From the NCBI RefSeq assembly GCF_000695795.1, contig NZ_JNCA01000004.1, positions 1 through 55,340 of the forward strand: a stretch of 55,340 nt of DNA, given 5' to 3'. A model generated the notes under the pieces. That model saw only the letters and a program-made list of their open reading frames with translations, was not told the origin of the DNA and did no database searches. The translations under genes and the position numbers were made by a program. Of this stretch, positions 42,465-53,094 are shown piece after piece. Positions within the stretch are counted from its first letter, which is position 1; each line of letters begins with the position of its first letter. The stretch is from Flavobacterium seoulense. GTDB taxonomy: Bacteria > Bacteroidota > Bacteroidia > Flavobacteriales > Flavobacteriaceae.

Positions 42465-44270
42465 ATGAAAAATAAACAGGAATTTTGTATTAAAGAAATT
42501 TTTGAAATTGGAATTTGGGAAGTCAATTTAAAAACAAATACTCTTTTTTGGGATACTAAAACCAAAGAACTATTTGAAGTAGCTGAATCTTTTATCCCTG
42601 ATTATAAAAACCTTTCTAATTTTATAAACAGAAAAAATTTAATCGATTTAAAAACACTTATACAACAAGCGACCAAATACAAAATACCAATTCACGGCAA
42701 ATTTCAAATAACGACAGCTAATAAAACAATTAAAACCCTGGACTGTATATGTCAGGTTGATGTAATTGATGATAAGCCTGTTCGAATTTACGGTACTTTT
42801 AAGGACATTAGTTTAGAAGAAGAACGTGCCATGGTTATGGAATCGGCAGCTGAGAAATTCTCATCTGTTTTTTCCAGCGCTAATGACGCTATTATTATTT
42901 TTGATACTGAAACTGGGAATATTACTGATTGTAATAATCGGGCGTATGAACTCACAGGTTATAATGATACCGAATTAATAGGCTTTCATAATTCTATTTT
43001 ATTCCCTTTAGACCATAAATCGGAAATTCAGTCTTATATCCGAAATAAAATCAAGCTAAACACTTATTTCGTTAAAGAAACCAATATAAAAAGTAAAAAC
43101 GGATTCATTATTCCTGTTCAGGTTGCCTCCGGAAGAACGTTTGTAATTGATAATCAAAGTTATTTGGTTTGTTTTTTTAGAAACATGACTAAGAAAAAGC
43201 AAATTGAAGAAAATCTGGCGCTTTTATCTCTTGTTGCTTCTGAAACTACCGATAGTATTATTATCACTAGTGCCGAAGGAAAAGCCATTTGGGCAAATCA
43301 GGCCTATATGAAACTTACGGGTTTGACATTAGATGAAATTATTGGGCATCCGCCAAATTACCTGTCATTTGAATCAGAAATCAATTGCGAAACTTTTGAA
43401 AAAATTTCTCAGGCAATAAAAGACAAAAAAGAAATCAAAGTTGTTTTTCAACATTATAATAAACATAAAGAAAAATATTGGCTTGAATTAAACATTACTC
43501 CTGTATTTGATAATGATGGAAATTGCAGCAAATTTATTGCTATTGGCAGAGATGTTACCGCTGCAAAAGAGAAAGAACTGGAATTAAATAACATTCTGCA
43601 AGTTACCAGTCAACAAAACAATAAGCTATTGAATTTTGCGCATATTGTTTCGCATAATATTCGTTCGCATACCAGTAATTTACTAATGGTTTTAGATGTA
43701 ATCGAAAATACAGATGATGTAAATGAAAAACTATCATTCATCGATATGTTCAAAGAAGCAACAGAAAAACTGTCTGATACTATCGAGAATTTGAATGAAA
43801 TGATTACCATAAAAAAGAATGTAAACATTAAAAAAACAACGATTAACTTAAAATCAGAAATTGAAAAACTTGCTGAACCTTTTAAGAGTCAAATTACAAT
43901 TACAGATACAATACCAAACGATTTAACAATAAACGCGATTCCTGCTTATCTAGACAATATTATACAAAATTTGCTGAGTAATGCTGTAAAATACCAATCG
44001 CCAAAAAGAGCTCCTCAATTAGAAATTAGCTATGAAGCAAAAGATGGTTTCCAGATTATCAATTTCAAAGACAATGGCTTAGGCATCAATCTGGATAAAA
44101 ACAAGCATAAACTATTTGGAATGTACAAAACCTTTCACGGCAATGAAGATGCTAAAGGCATTGGTTTATTCATAGTAAAAAATCAAATTGAAGTCATGAA
44201 AGGTAAAATTGAGCTGGAAAGTCAAGAAGGACTAGGAAGCACTTTTAAACTATATTTTAATGAAAAATAA
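42465..44270 (+). CDS. PAS-domain sensor histidine kinase
   Basis: The 601-residue kinase lacks membrane helices and a signal peptide, so it is cytoplasmic. Three PAS domains come first (about residues 5-125, 130-250 and 255-370; typical DITERKxx-like joints GTFKDISLEEER, FFRNMTKKKQIEEN, AIGRDVTAAKEKE). Then come the phosphorylated His397 in FAHIVSHNIRSHTSN and the ATPase domain with NLLSNAVKY, DNGLGINL and GIGLFIVKNQIE. The stop overlaps the response regulator start by 11 bases, so they form a translationally coupled pair. Several PAS domains suggest redox, light or small-molecule sensing. It is paralogous to the kinase at 53095. Confidence 0.93.
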   Translation: MKNKQEFCIKEIFEIGIWEVNLKTNTLFWDTKTKELFEVAESFIPDYKNLSNFINRKNLIDLKTLIQQATKYKIPIHGKFQITTANKTIKTLDCICQVDVIDDKPVRIYGTFKDISLEEERAMVMESAAEKFSSVFSSANDAIIIFDTETGNITDCNNRAYELTGYNDTELIGFHNSILFPLDHKSEIQSYIRNKIKLNTYFVKETNIKSKNGFIIPVQVASGRTFVIDNQSYLVCFFRNMTKKKQIEENLALLSLVASETTDSIIITSAEGKAIWANQAYMKLTGLTLDEIIGHPPNYLSFESEINCETFEKISQAIKDKKEIKVVFQHYNKHKEKYWLELNITPVFDNDGNCSKFIAIGRDVTAAKEKELELNNILQVTSQQNNKLLNFAHIVSHNIRSHTSNLLMVLDVIENTDDVNEKLSFIDMFKEATEKLSDTIENLNEMITIKKNVNIKKTTINLKSEIEKLAEPFKSQITITDTIPNDLTINAIPAYLDNIIQNLLSNAVKYQSPKRAPQLEISYEAKDGFQIINFKDNGLGINLDKNKHKLFGMYKTFHGNEDAKGIGLFIVKNQIEVMKGKIELESQEGLGSTFKLYFNEK

Positions 44271-44664
44271 AATTACTTATGTCATCGATGATGATAAGTT
44301 ATCTATTAAATTAATGAGTATGCTCATCTCAAAAAACAATTTTTGTGATGAAATTATTTCATTTTTCAACCCTCAAACAGCCTTAGACGAACTTAAAAAC
44401 AATGCTTCTACTCCATCAAAACTGCCTGATGTTATTTTATTAGACTTAAATATGCCAATACTTGATGGCTGGCAATTTTTAGACGAATTTACTCTAATAG
44501 AATTTTCGAAAAAAATAATCGTTTTCATCGTTTCCTCTTCTATCGATCCTTCTGATTTAGAAATGACAAAAAAATATCCTATTGTAAAAGATTATATCAT
44601 AAAGCCCCTTAATGCCGAAAAATTGAAACACGCTTCTCTCTTAATTGAAAATGAAGTTTGTTAA
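44260..44664 (+). CDS. Single-domain response regulator
   Basis: This 134-residue protein is only a receiver domain: acidic pocket DDD at 10-12, phospho-acceptor D62 in ILLDLNMPILDGW, Ser/Thr in VSSSIDP and the Lys in IIKPLNAEK. It has no DNA-binding output, so it should act through protein contacts or phosphotransfer. It overlaps the preceding kinase gene by 11 bases, which indicates coupling. It closely parallels the regulator at 54808, including the position of D62. Confidence 0.93.
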   Translation: MKNKITYVIDDDKLSIKLMSMLISKNNFCDEIISFFNPQTALDELKNNASTPSKLPDVILLDLNMPILDGWQFLDEFTLIEFSKKIIVFIVSSSIDPSDLEMTKKYPIVKDYIIKPLNAEKLKHASLLIENEVC

Positions 44665-44722
44665 TTTTATACATTGAAGCTTTAAACAAAAAATCAAATC
44701 GCTACAAAACAGAGAATTATAC

Positions 44723-44730
44723 TAACTTTG
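44723..44730 (+). promoter_or_regulatory. -7 promoter box of the T9SS adhesin pair
   Basis: TAACTTTG is a perfect TAnnTTTG box that ends only 7 bases before ATG 44738, so the mRNA may be almost leaderless. No -33 TTG at the usual distance was found. Confidence 0.5.
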
Positions 44731-44737
44731 CAGGCCT

Positions 44738-46585
44738 ATGAAAGCCTCGCAAATTATTTTATTATATTGTTTTATTATTTTTTCCATCAGCACACAACTG
44801 CAAGCCCAGTTTATTAGTGTTAATGATGCTAAAATTGCCGATGAACTCGTTAATTTATTGACTAGTAATAGTTCCTGCATTGAAACCGCGAATCCATTTG
44901 TTTCCGGAGATAATTTCACTCTGGGAAAAAACAGTTATGGTACTTTTATTAATACTAATGCTAACTTTCCGTTTCGTTCAGGAATTGTTTTAAGTACCTG
45001 GAGCAGTACGCAATCTGAAGGTCCATTTGTTAGAAACCTAGGCGGCGGAGGTAATTTATGGCTTGGTGACACTGATTTAAATCAAGCGCTTAATATAAAT
45101 TCAATCAACGCCACTGTTCTCGAATTTGACTTTACACCGCTCACAAACAATATTAATTTTAATTATTTTTTTGCTTCCAATGAGTATCAGGATGATTTTC
45201 CTTGTCATTACTCAGATGGTTTTGCTTTTTTGATCAAGGAAAAAGGAAGTACAGCAGCTTATCAAAATTTAGCTGTAATACCTAATACTACAATAGCAGT
45301 TTCGTCTACTAATATTCATCCGGCAATTAATTTTAATGACAAAGGCAAACTAAAAACCTGTCCTGCAAGTAACGAAAACTATTTTGGACAATACAATGAT
45401 AATCCTGCTAATTTGAGTCCTATTAATTATGCCGGACAAACTAAGGTTTTAAATGCTTCTGCTAATGTAATACCAGGTACAACTTATCATATCAAATTAG
45501 TTATTGCTGATGATAGAGTGGACTATTATGATTCGGCAGTTTTTATTGAAGCAGGTAGTTTTAATTCTAATGTTGATTTAGGAACCGACAAATTATTGGC
45601 TACAAATAATGCTGTTTGCTTTGGCGAAGATTATATTCTTGACACAAAACTGTCACCAACTTATACCTATAAATGGTACAAAGACGGGATTTTATTAAAC
45701 TCTGAAAATAATCCATCATACACTGTAAAAAGTCCCGGAATTTATACAGTTGAAATAACCTTAAATCCATCTACCTGTTTTGTTACTAATGCTGTTACAA
45801 TTGAATACACTCCTGAAATTATTTTAAAAAACAGTAATTTAATTCAATGTGATATTGATAATGATGGAAAATCATTTTTTGATTTAACACTGGCTGAAAC
45901 TGAGATAAAAAATAACATTCCTAATTTAGGTACTATCACTTTTTTCGAAAATTTGAATGACGCAATAGCTGATACTAATCCTATTTTAAACACAACTAAT
46001 TATACTAATAAATCGCATCCGCAAACACTAATTGCTAAAGTTGCTAATCCTTACAATTGCTTTAATTATGCCGAATTAACATTAGAACTTTCTAATGATA
46101 TTCCTAATCGGGTGGCAACAATAACAGCTGTAAATACAACTCATTTTGGAGGAAATAAAAATTCAGCTACTATTGAATATACAGGTTCGAGTGATTATGA
46201 ATTTTCTATAGATGGAAATCATTATCAGGATAGTCCAAGTTTTGAAAATATTCCCGCAGGAAATTATACAGCATTTGCTAAAGATAAAAACGGTTGTGGT
46301 ATCTCTAATCCATTTTCTTTTAGTATTTTAGATTATCCTAAATACTTTACGCCAAATGGTGATGGCTACAATGACTTTTGGACAATTAAAAATTTAAATT
46401 TGCTGCCCCCGGCTACCATACATATTTTTGATCGTTACGGAAAACTGTTAAAACAATTTAATTCTTCAAATTTAAATTGGAACGGAACTCTAAACGGTCT
46501 CTTACTTCCTGCTGATGATTATTGGTTCAGTCTAATTTTTGAAGATGGCAAAAAAATAAAAGGTCATTTTTCATTAAAAAGATAG
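44738..46585 (+). CDS. T9SS-secreted protein, choice-of-anchor L domain, type B sorting domain
   Basis: This 615-residue protein has a signal peptide (residues 1-24, ending LQAQF). It then has a choice-of-anchor L domain (LVNLLTSNSSCIETANPFVSG, GIVLSTWSS, LEFDFTP, FFASNEYQDDFP), an Ig-like segment (YTYKWYKDGILLN), and, in the last 85 residues, the gliding-motility CHU_C/T9SS type B sorting domain (YPKYFTPNGDGYNDFWTI, IHIFDRYGKLL, ADDYWFSL, IKGHFSLKR). It should be exported across the outer membrane and retained on the surface or released. It is followed after 28 bases by the larger gene of the same class, in one operon. Confidence 0.95.
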   Translation: MKASQIILLYCFIIFSISTQLQAQFISVNDAKIADELVNLLTSNSSCIETANPFVSGDNFTLGKNSYGTFINTNANFPFRSGIVLSTWSSTQSEGPFVRNLGGGGNLWLGDTDLNQALNINSINATVLEFDFTPLTNNINFNYFFASNEYQDDFPCHYSDGFAFLIKEKGSTAAYQNLAVIPNTTIAVSSTNIHPAINFNDKGKLKTCPASNENYFGQYNDNPANLSPINYAGQTKVLNASANVIPGTTYHIKLVIADDRVDYYDSAVFIEAGSFNSNVDLGTDKLLATNNAVCFGEDYILDTKLSPTYTYKWYKDGILLNSENNPSYTVKSPGIYTVEITLNPSTCFVTNAVTIEYTPEIILKNSNLIQCDIDNDGKSFFDLTLAETEIKNNIPNLGTITFFENLNDAIADTNPILNTTNYTNKSHPQTLIAKVANPYNCFNYAELTLELSNDIPNRVATITAVNTTHFGGNKNSATIEYTGSSDYEFSIDGNHYQDSPSFENIPAGNYTAFAKDKNGCGISNPFSFSILDYPKYFTPNGDGYNDFWTIKNLNLLPPATIHIFDRYGKLLKQFNSSNLNWNGTLNGLLLPADDYWFSLIFEDGKKIKGHFSLKR

Positions 46586-46613
46586 AACAATTTATAGTTA
46601 ATAAATTTATCTA

Positions 46614-49600
46614 ATGAGAAAGTTAATTTTAGTATGTTTTCTTTTAATGGCAGTAAACTGTTGGGCACAGTTTAGTAAAACGCATTATATTCCGCCAATT
46701 ACAAGTCAAAATGAAAGCATGCATGCTGAAGATCATTATTTATATATTTCAACTCCCAGTACAAAAAACGTTGGTATAAAAATAATTGCTATTGGCGGCC
46801 AAATTATAAATGCTACAGTTAGCAACACTTCACCTTATATTTATTCGATAGGAAGAGGCGATAACACTCAATTATTAACTCCAAAAGGAATCACCGGAAA
46901 AATCACAAATAAAGGATATATCATTGAAGCCGAAGATTTAATATATGTTAGTGTCAGAATCAATGCAAATGCTAATGATGACAGAAGCAGCTATAATCAC
47001 GCAGGAGGTCTCGTTTCTAAAGGAAATAGTGCTTTAGGAACAACATTTAGACTTGGTGCTATGTTAAATCCTTTATTTGACCCTACATTACTTAATTTTG
47101 GATCTATACTCGCCACCGAGAACAATACTACTGTCACTATTTCTAATATTCCAAATGGAACCGTTTTAGTAAATGGTTTTATTGTAAATGGCCCTATTAC
47201 GGTTAATTTAAATAAAAACGAGAGTTATGTTATTGCTTTAGAAAACATCCAAAATATTCCTAATAACAGTGCTAAATTAATAGGTGCGCTAGTCGAATCA
47301 GACAAAGCTGTTGTGGTTAATTCGGGTTCATTTGGAGGCAGCAACAGTACCGCACTACGTAATGGCAATCCTAATGGTCGTGATCTTGGCTTTGATCAAA
47401 TTGTTTCTTTCGAAAAAACTGGTAAAGATTACATTTTTGTAAAAGGATTAGGACCTGATGAATTAGAACGAGTTCTATTGATTGCACATAATCCTAATAC
47501 AGCTATTTATATAAATGGCAGTACAACTCCGTTTACAACACTCGTCAATGCTGGTGATTATGTAGCTATTGATGGAAGTCAATTTGTTAACGGTAATTTA
47601 TATGTCAGCGCTTCTGAAAAAATCTTTGCTTATCAAAGTATAGGAGGATTAGCTCCTATTTATAATCAGGCAAATGCCATCACAAATAGTCCGGCCGCTA
47701 ATCAAAATATGTTTTTTGTTCCTCCATTGAATTGCGCTACTCCTAATATTGTTGACAATATTCCACAAATTCAAGCCATTGGCACTACAACTTTTGCAGG
47801 AGGAATAAATATAGTGACCGAAACTGGAGCAAATGTTTTAATAAATAACAATCCTATTAATGCTACTCCTATTGCTATTACAGGAACTGCTGATTATGTT
47901 CGCTACACAGTCAATGGTCTTAACGGTAACGTAAGTGTGAAATCGGACAAGCAGGTTTATGTGTCTTATTTTGGTACAAATGGAGCTGCAACCTATGGCG
48001 GTTATTACTCAGGATTTGATACCAAGCCTGAAATTAGTTCAGACAAAATCAATGTTGGAACATCAAATTGTATTCCTAATTTAGTTTTACATGTAAGTAC
48101 AATTTTAAATTATGATACTTTTGAATGGTTTTTCAATAATACTTCTATTCCAAATGCCAATTCTAATTCCTATTCTCCCGCACAACCTGGATTTTATCAG
48201 GTAAAAGCCAGTATTTCAGGATGCGGAACCACCGCTTTCTCTGATATTATCCCAGTAAGCAACTGCCCTACTGATGTTGACAATGATAGTATAAATGATA
48301 ATATCGACCTTGACAACGACAATGACGGAATTACTAATTGTACGGAATCATACGGAAATCAGAATGTAAATCTTTCAAATATTACTGCTGGTACTATTAA
48401 TATTGGTACTTATTCAAACTCTTTTACTGGAAGTGTTTCGAAATCTACTATTGCTTATCCAATTTCTTTTAGAGGAAACTCAGATGGCAATCTTGTTTCT
48501 GCAATTCCGGTTGGAAAAGGAAATTTCACAAAATATACAATAACTTTTGCCAAACCAATAAGCATAGGAGTCGAATATGTATCAGCTACAAATTCAGCAA
48601 ACTTACTAAATGCAAATACCGAATATGTTCTTGCAACTGATGTAGACAAAACAATCACTGTACTTAATCCTAATAATCAATTGTTAATTGATACTAATTA
48701 TGATGGCATTTACGAAAGTGGTGTTACCGAATATTCTTCGTTCGAAATTCGATTCCAATTAAACGGAATTGTTCCTTTGGCAGCAGGAACGGGTACTTTT
48801 AAATTTTTGACTCATTTAGTTAATTCGATTAGTTTCACTCATAGAAATATTTCAGAAACTGAAACCAATAGAAGTGCCTTAAAGTTTTTTACTGTTTGCG
48901 TACCTAAAGATTCTGATAACGATGGAATTCCTGATCAACTAGATGCTGATAGTGACAACGACGGAATTCCTGATATAGTAGAAAGTCAGGAAAATAGTTT
49001 TGTTTTAAACTCGACTACAGATGCAAATCGTAACGGAATTTATGATATTTTCGAATCAAGACTTAATCCCATTGATACTGATAACGATGGAGTTCCTGAT
49101 TATCTTGACTTAGATAGCGATAATGACGGAATTTATGACGCTTTCGAAACAGGAAGCAACAATACTGATACAGATAATGATGGAATAAAAAATTACAGAG
49201 ATCTTGATAGTGATAACGATTTATGTCCTGATGTGATTGAAGCTGGTTTTACAAGCAGCAACAATAGTACATTAGGAAACTTATTTCCTCCAACAGTAAA
49301 TTCGAATGGAGTTGTAACAAGCCGTACCAATGGTTATACTACACCAAATTCAAATTACGATACTGCTGCTCCAATAATTATTACCACACAACCTATAGCT
49401 ACACCTACTTGTCTAAACCAAAACACCACTATTCCAATAGTTGTAAATGGAGATAATTATCAATGGCAGCTTTCTACTGACGGAACTTCTTGGAATAACC
49501 TTATTAATAACAGCACTTATTCGGGAGTTTTAACAGCTGCTTTAAATATCAATTCAGTTAGTCAGCTAATGAACGGATATAAATACCGAGTATTCATTAA

Positions 49601-51017
49601 CAGAACCGGAAATTCATGTGGTTTAATTTCGAATGAAACAACACTATCTATTTTAAGCTTACCAACTGTCAAAAATATCAGCATTACACAATGTGATGAC
49701 GATTTTGACGCTAGAACAAGTTTTAATTTGACAGTAAAAAATAATGCGATTTCGAATAATTACCAAAATGAAACTTTCAATTATTTTACAACATCAGCAG
49801 CTGCAAATACAAATGATACAACAAACAAAATCACAAATCCATTAGCTTATGTTGCTGATAACGGAACTATAGTTTGGTCTCGAATCGAAAATACAAACAA
49901 ATGCTTTTCGGTAGCACAAATTACATTAAACGTTTCATCCACTCAAATTCCGTCTACTTTTAATGTTTTATTAGAAAATTGTGATGATTATATTAATGCT
50001 TCCAATGATGATTATGACGGTGTTTCAGTATTTGATCTTAGCAATGCCGAACCAACAATTTTAGCCTCACTTCCATCTCCAAATAATAATTATTCGATAA
50101 AATATTATGAAACGGAAGCAGATGCATTATCAGAAACAAATGCAATTACTAATACAACTTCTTATCGAAATACAATTTCACCTAACGAACAAAAAATATG
50201 GGTTAGAGTAGATAATAATTCAGATAATAGCTGCTTTGGTATTGGACAACATCTGATACTTAAAGTAAATCCAAAACCTAATATTGATATTAATTCAAAT
50301 CGTCTTGCCGATGTATATGTTTGTAATAATTTACCTGAATTCTTTGTGACACTTGCTGCAGGAATTCTTGACGGAAGCCCTACAAGCAATTACACTTACG
50401 TTTGGTCAAAAGACAATCAAGAATTAATTGGTCAAACTAATGTTACTTTAGATGTTAATGCTGCTGGTATTTATAGTGTAATCGTGAGCAGTCAATCTGG
50501 TTGCAACAGAACAAGAACAATTACCGTTACTGCTTCAGAAATTGCTAAAATTAAAGATATAGAAGTTAATGAACTAAGTAACAACAATAGCATTTTAGTT
50601 CTTGTAGAAGGCATCGGAAATTATGAATATAGTTTAGATGATAATAATACTTATCAAGATGCTAATCTTTTTGAAAATGTTCCTGCAGGAATACATGAAG
50701 TACTTGTTAAAGACAAAAATGGCTGCGGAATAGCTAACCAATCAGTCGCTGTTTTAGGAGTTCCAAGGTATTTTACACCTAACAATGATGGCTTTAATGA
50801 TTATTGGAACATAAAAGGAATTAATGAAGAGTTTAATTCGAAAACGGTTATCCGTATTTTTGACCGATATGGAAAATTTTTAAAAGATATTAATCCAAAA
50901 GATCAAGGATGGGACGGAACTTTTAATGGAAAACAATTACCATCCGATGATTATTGGTATACAGCTAAACTAGAAAATGGAAAAGAAATAAAAGGTCATT
51001 TTTCATTAAAAAGATAA
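46614..51017 (+). CDS. Large T9SS adhesin-like protein with IgGFc-binding-like domain and Ca-binding repeats
   Basis: The 1467-residue protein has a signal peptide (residues 1-19, ending CWAQF). An IgGFc-binding-like N-terminal domain (about 20-470; ALVESDKAVVVNSGSFGG, YVSYFGTNG) and an Ig-like part (about 480-545) follow. Thrombospondin type 3 repeats occur around 555-572 and 763-875 (DSDNDGIPDQLD, DNDGVPDYLDLDSD), which bind calcium. More Ig-like stretches lead to the C-terminal type B sorting domain (PRYFTPNNDGFNDYWNI, DRYGKFL, GHFSLKR). The last 31 coding bases are identical to those of the preceding gene (46554-46584 and 50986-51016). It should be a surface-displayed or secreted adhesin. 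Confidence 0.95.
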   Translation: MRKLILVCFLLMAVNCWAQFSKTHYIPPITSQNESMHAEDHYLYISTPSTKNVGIKIIAIGGQIINATVSNTSPYIYSIGRGDNTQLLTPKGITGKITNKGYIIEAEDLIYVSVRINANANDDRSSYNHAGGLVSKGNSALGTTFRLGAMLNPLFDPTLLNFGSILATENNTTVTISNIPNGTVLVNGFIVNGPITVNLNKNESYVIALENIQNIPNNSAKLIGALVESDKAVVVNSGSFGGSNSTALRNGNPNGRDLGFDQIVSFEKTGKDYIFVKGLGPDELERVLLIAHNPNTAIYINGSTTPFTTLVNAGDYVAIDGSQFVNGNLYVSASEKIFAYQSIGGLAPIYNQANAITNSPAANQNMFFVPPLNCATPNIVDNIPQIQAIGTTTFAGGINIVTETGANVLINNNPINATPIAITGTADYVRYTVNGLNGNVSVKSDKQVYVSYFGTNGAATYGGYYSGFDTKPEISSDKINVGTSNCIPNLVLHVSTILNYDTFEWFFNNTSIPNANSNSYSPAQPGFYQVKASISGCGTTAFSDIIPVSNCPTDVDNDSINDNIDLDNDNDGITNCTESYGNQNVNLSNITAGTINIGTYSNSFTGSVSKSTIAYPISFRGNSDGNLVSAIPVGKGNFTKYTITFAKPISIGVEYVSATNSANLLNANTEYVLATDVDKTITVLNPNNQLLIDTNYDGIYESGVTEYSSFEIRFQLNGIVPLAAGTGTFKFLTHLVNSISFTHRNISETETNRSALKFFTVCVPKDSDNDGIPDQLDADSDNDGIPDIVESQENSFVLNSTTDANRNGIYDIFESRLNPIDTDNDGVPDYLDLDSDNDGIYDAFETGSNNTDTDNDGIKNYRDLDSDNDLCPDVIEAGFTSSNNSTLGNLFPPTVNSNGVVTSRTNGYTTPNSNYDTAAPIIITTQPIATPTCLNQNTTIPIVVNGDNYQWQLSTDGTSWNNLINNSTYSGVLTAALNINSVSQLMNGYKYRVFINRTGNSCGLISNETTLSILSLPTVKNISITQCDDDFDARTSFNLTVKNNAISNNYQNETFNYFTTSAAANTNDTTNKITNPLAYVADNGTIVWSRIENTNKCFSVAQITLNVSSTQIPSTFNVLLENCDDYINASNDDYDGVSVFDLSNAEPTILASLPSPNNNYSIKYYETEADALSETNAITNTTSYRNTISPNEQKIWVRVDNNSDNSCFGIGQHLILKVNPKPNIDINSNRLADVYVCNNLPEFFVTLAAGILDGSPTSNYTYVWSKDNQELIGQTNVTLDVNAAGIYSVIVSSQSGCNRTRTITVTASEIAKIKDIEVNELSNNNSILVLVEGIGNYEYSLDDNNTYQDANLFENVPAGIHEVLVKDKNGCGIANQSVAVLGVPRYFTPNNDGFNDYWNIKGINEEFNSKTVIRIFDRYGKFLKDINPKDQGWDGTFNGKQLPSDDYWYTAKLENGKEIKGHFSLKR

Positions 51018-51074
51018 ATAAAATAAATTCCAATTTTTTGAAATTCCAAATTCCAATATTTACTAAAAAAAAAG

Positions 51075-51112
51075 AATCCCAAACTCCTTAAAATTGGAAT
51101 TTGGGATTTTTA
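51075..51112. terminator. Bidirectional terminator between T9SS gene and typA
   Basis: AATCCCAAACTCC (51075-51087) pairs with GGAATTTGGGATT (51096-51108) with one mismatch. It is flanked by A9 on the left and a T-run on the right, so it can end both convergent transcripts. Confidence 0.8.
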
Positions 51113-51132
51113 ATATTAGTATTTAAAAACTG

Positions 51133-52929
51133 TTAGATTTTAAATCTTTTTCTATCGTTTTCAGTTAAATAAATCTTTCTTAAACGTAAAGATTTTGGAG
51201 TAACTTCAACATATTCATCTTTCTGAATGTACTCTAAAGCTTCTTCTAGAGAGAATTTGATAGCTGGAATAATTCTAGCTTTATCATCAGCTCCCGAAGA
51301 ACGTACGTTAGAAAGTTTTTTCGTTTTAGTAACGTTAACTGTCATATCGTCGCTACGAGTATTTTCACCAATTACTTGTCCTTCGTAGATATCTTCGTTA
51401 GGATCAACAAAGAATTTACCACGATCTTGTAATTTATCGATAGAATAAGGAATTGCTTTTCCGTTTTCCATAGAAATCAATGAACCGTTATTACGTCCAG
51501 GAATTTCTCCTTTGTATGGTTCGTATCCTATGAAACGGTGCGCCATAATAGCTTCACCGGCAGTAGCAGTAAGCAATTGATTTCTTAATCCAATGATTCC
51601 ACGAGATGGAATGTTGAATTTCACAATCATACGCTCTCCTTTTCCTTCCATAGAAAGCATTTCTCCTTTACGGATAGAAACAAATTCTACAGCTCTACCT
51701 GAAAGGTTTTCTGGTAAATCGATAGTTAATTCCTCAATTGGCTCACATTTTACACCATCAATTTCTTTGATGATAACTTGTGGCTGACCAATTTGTAATT
51801 CGTAACCTTCTCTTCTCATTGTTTCAATAAGAACTGACAAGTGCAATACACCACGACCAAAAACCATGAATTTATCAGCAGAATCAGTTTCAGCAACTCT
51901 CATCGCTAAGTTTTTCTCTAATTCTTTTGTCAATCTCTCACGAATATGTCTTGAAGTAACAAATTTACCTTCTTTACCAAAGAAAGGTGAATCGTTAATT
52001 GTAAACAACATACTCATTGTAGGCTCATCAATAGCAATAGTTTGTAAAGCTTCCGGATTTTCAAAATCAGCTATGGTATCACCAATTTCAAAACCTTCAA
52101 CACCTACAACTGCACAAATATCACCTGCAATTACCTGCTCTACTTTTTTACGCCCAAGACCTTCAAAAGTATGTAATTCTTTAATTCTAGATTTGATAAT
52201 TTTTCCGTCTCTTTTTACTAATGAGATTGGCATACCTTCAGTCAAGACACCTCTTTCAAGACGACCAATAGCTATACGACCTGTAAAAGAAGAGAAATCT
52301 AAAGAGGTAATTAACATTTGAGGAGTTCCTTCAGAAACCTTAGGAGCTGGTACATTCGCAATTACCATATCTAATAATGGCTCAATGTTTTGAGTTTGAA
52401 CTTTCCAGTCTTCAGACATCCAGTTGTTTTTAGCTGAACCGTAAACAGCAGGGAAATCCAATTGTTCTTCAGTAGCACCTAATTCAAACATTAAGTCAAA
52501 AACTTTTTCGTGAACTTCTTCCGGAGTACAGTTTTCTTTATCAACTTTATTGATAACCACACAAGGCTTAAGACCTAAGTCAATCGCTTTTTGTAATACA
52601 AAACGAGTTTGTGGCATTGGTCCCTCAAAAGCATCTACTAACAAACAAACACCATCAGCCATGTTCAATACACGTTCTACTTCACCTCCAAAATCGGCGT
52701 GACCAGGAGTATCGATAATATTGATTTTTGTTCCTTTATATTGAACCGAAACGTTTTTAGAAGTAATAGTAATACCTCTCTCACGCTCTAAATCGTTATT
52801 ATCAAGAATTAAATCACCTGTGTTTTCGTTGTCACGAAATAATTGACAGTGATACATAATTTTATCAACCAAAGTGGTTTTACCGTGATCGACGTGGGCA
52901 ATAATTGCAATGTTTCTAATAGATTCCAT
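51133..52929 (-). CDS. typA: Ribosome-binding translational GTPase TypA/BipA
   Basis: This GTPase of the EF-G family acts on the ribosome in 50S assembly and stress adaptation. The 598-residue length is normal. The N-terminal GTPase domain has the P-loop [10 protein letters not shown], switch [18 protein letters not shown], and NKVDK. Domains II and III, an EF-G-like domain V ([21 protein letters not shown]) and the TypA-specific C-terminal domain ([26 protein letters not shown] region, [16 protein letters not shown]) follow. A -7 box is found at 52949-52956 on the minus strand. It lies between the T9SS operon and the second kinase/regulator pair, without an obvious functional link. Confidence 0.97.
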   Translation of the reverse strand: MESIRNIAIIAHVDHGKTTLVDKIMYHCQLFRDNENTGDLILDNNDLERERGITITSKNVSVQYKGTKINIIDTPGHADFGGEVERVLNMADGVCLLVDAFEGPMPQTRFVLQKAIDLGLKPCVVINKVDKENCTPEEVHEKVFDLMFELGATEEQLDFPAVYGSAKNNWMSEDWKVQTQNIEPLLDMVIANVPAPKVSEGTPQMLITSLDFSSFTGRIAIGRLERGVLTEGMPISLVKRDGKIIKSRIKELHTFEGLGRKKVEQVIAGDICAVVGVEGFEIGDTIADFENPEALQTIAIDEPTMSMLFTINDSPFFGKEGKFVTSRHIRERLTKELEKNLAMRVAETDSADKFMVFGRGVLHLSVLIETMRREGYELQIGQPQVIIKEIDGVKCEPIEELTIDLPENLSGRAVEFVSIRKGEMLSMEGKGERMIVKFNIPSRGIIGLRNQLLTATAGEAIMAHRFIGYEPYKGEIPGRNNGSLISMENGKAIPYSIDKLQDRGKFFVDPNEDIYEGQVIGENTRSDDMTVNVTKTKKLSNVRSSGADDKARIIPAIKFSLEEALEYIQKDEYVEVTPKSLRLRKIYLTENDRKRFKI

Positions 52930-52948
52930 CTGTGATTTTTAATGGCTG

Positions 52949-52956
52949 CAAAGGTA
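52949..52956 (-). promoter_or_regulatory. -7 promoter box of typA
   Basis: The minus strand reads TACCTTTG, a perfect TAnnTTTG box 20 bases before the ATG at 52929. The next minus-strand TTG (52986-52988) is 29 bases away, too far to be a normal -33. Confidence 0.55.
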
Positions 52957-53094
52957 CACTTTATTTTGATATAAAAAATATTTCTCAAATACTTTACAAT
53001 TAATAAACGTTTAACACATATACTATTCTTTTAAGGCAGGAAATATGTTAACAGAGATATTTTGCTATTAACAATTATTAATTATATTTGATTA

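Noticed and set aside
53083..53090. TATATTTG, a perfect -7 box just before the histidine kinase at 53095
   Set aside because: It ends 4 bases before the ATG, so transcription would start inside the gene. In such AT-rich DNA this match is likely by chance.
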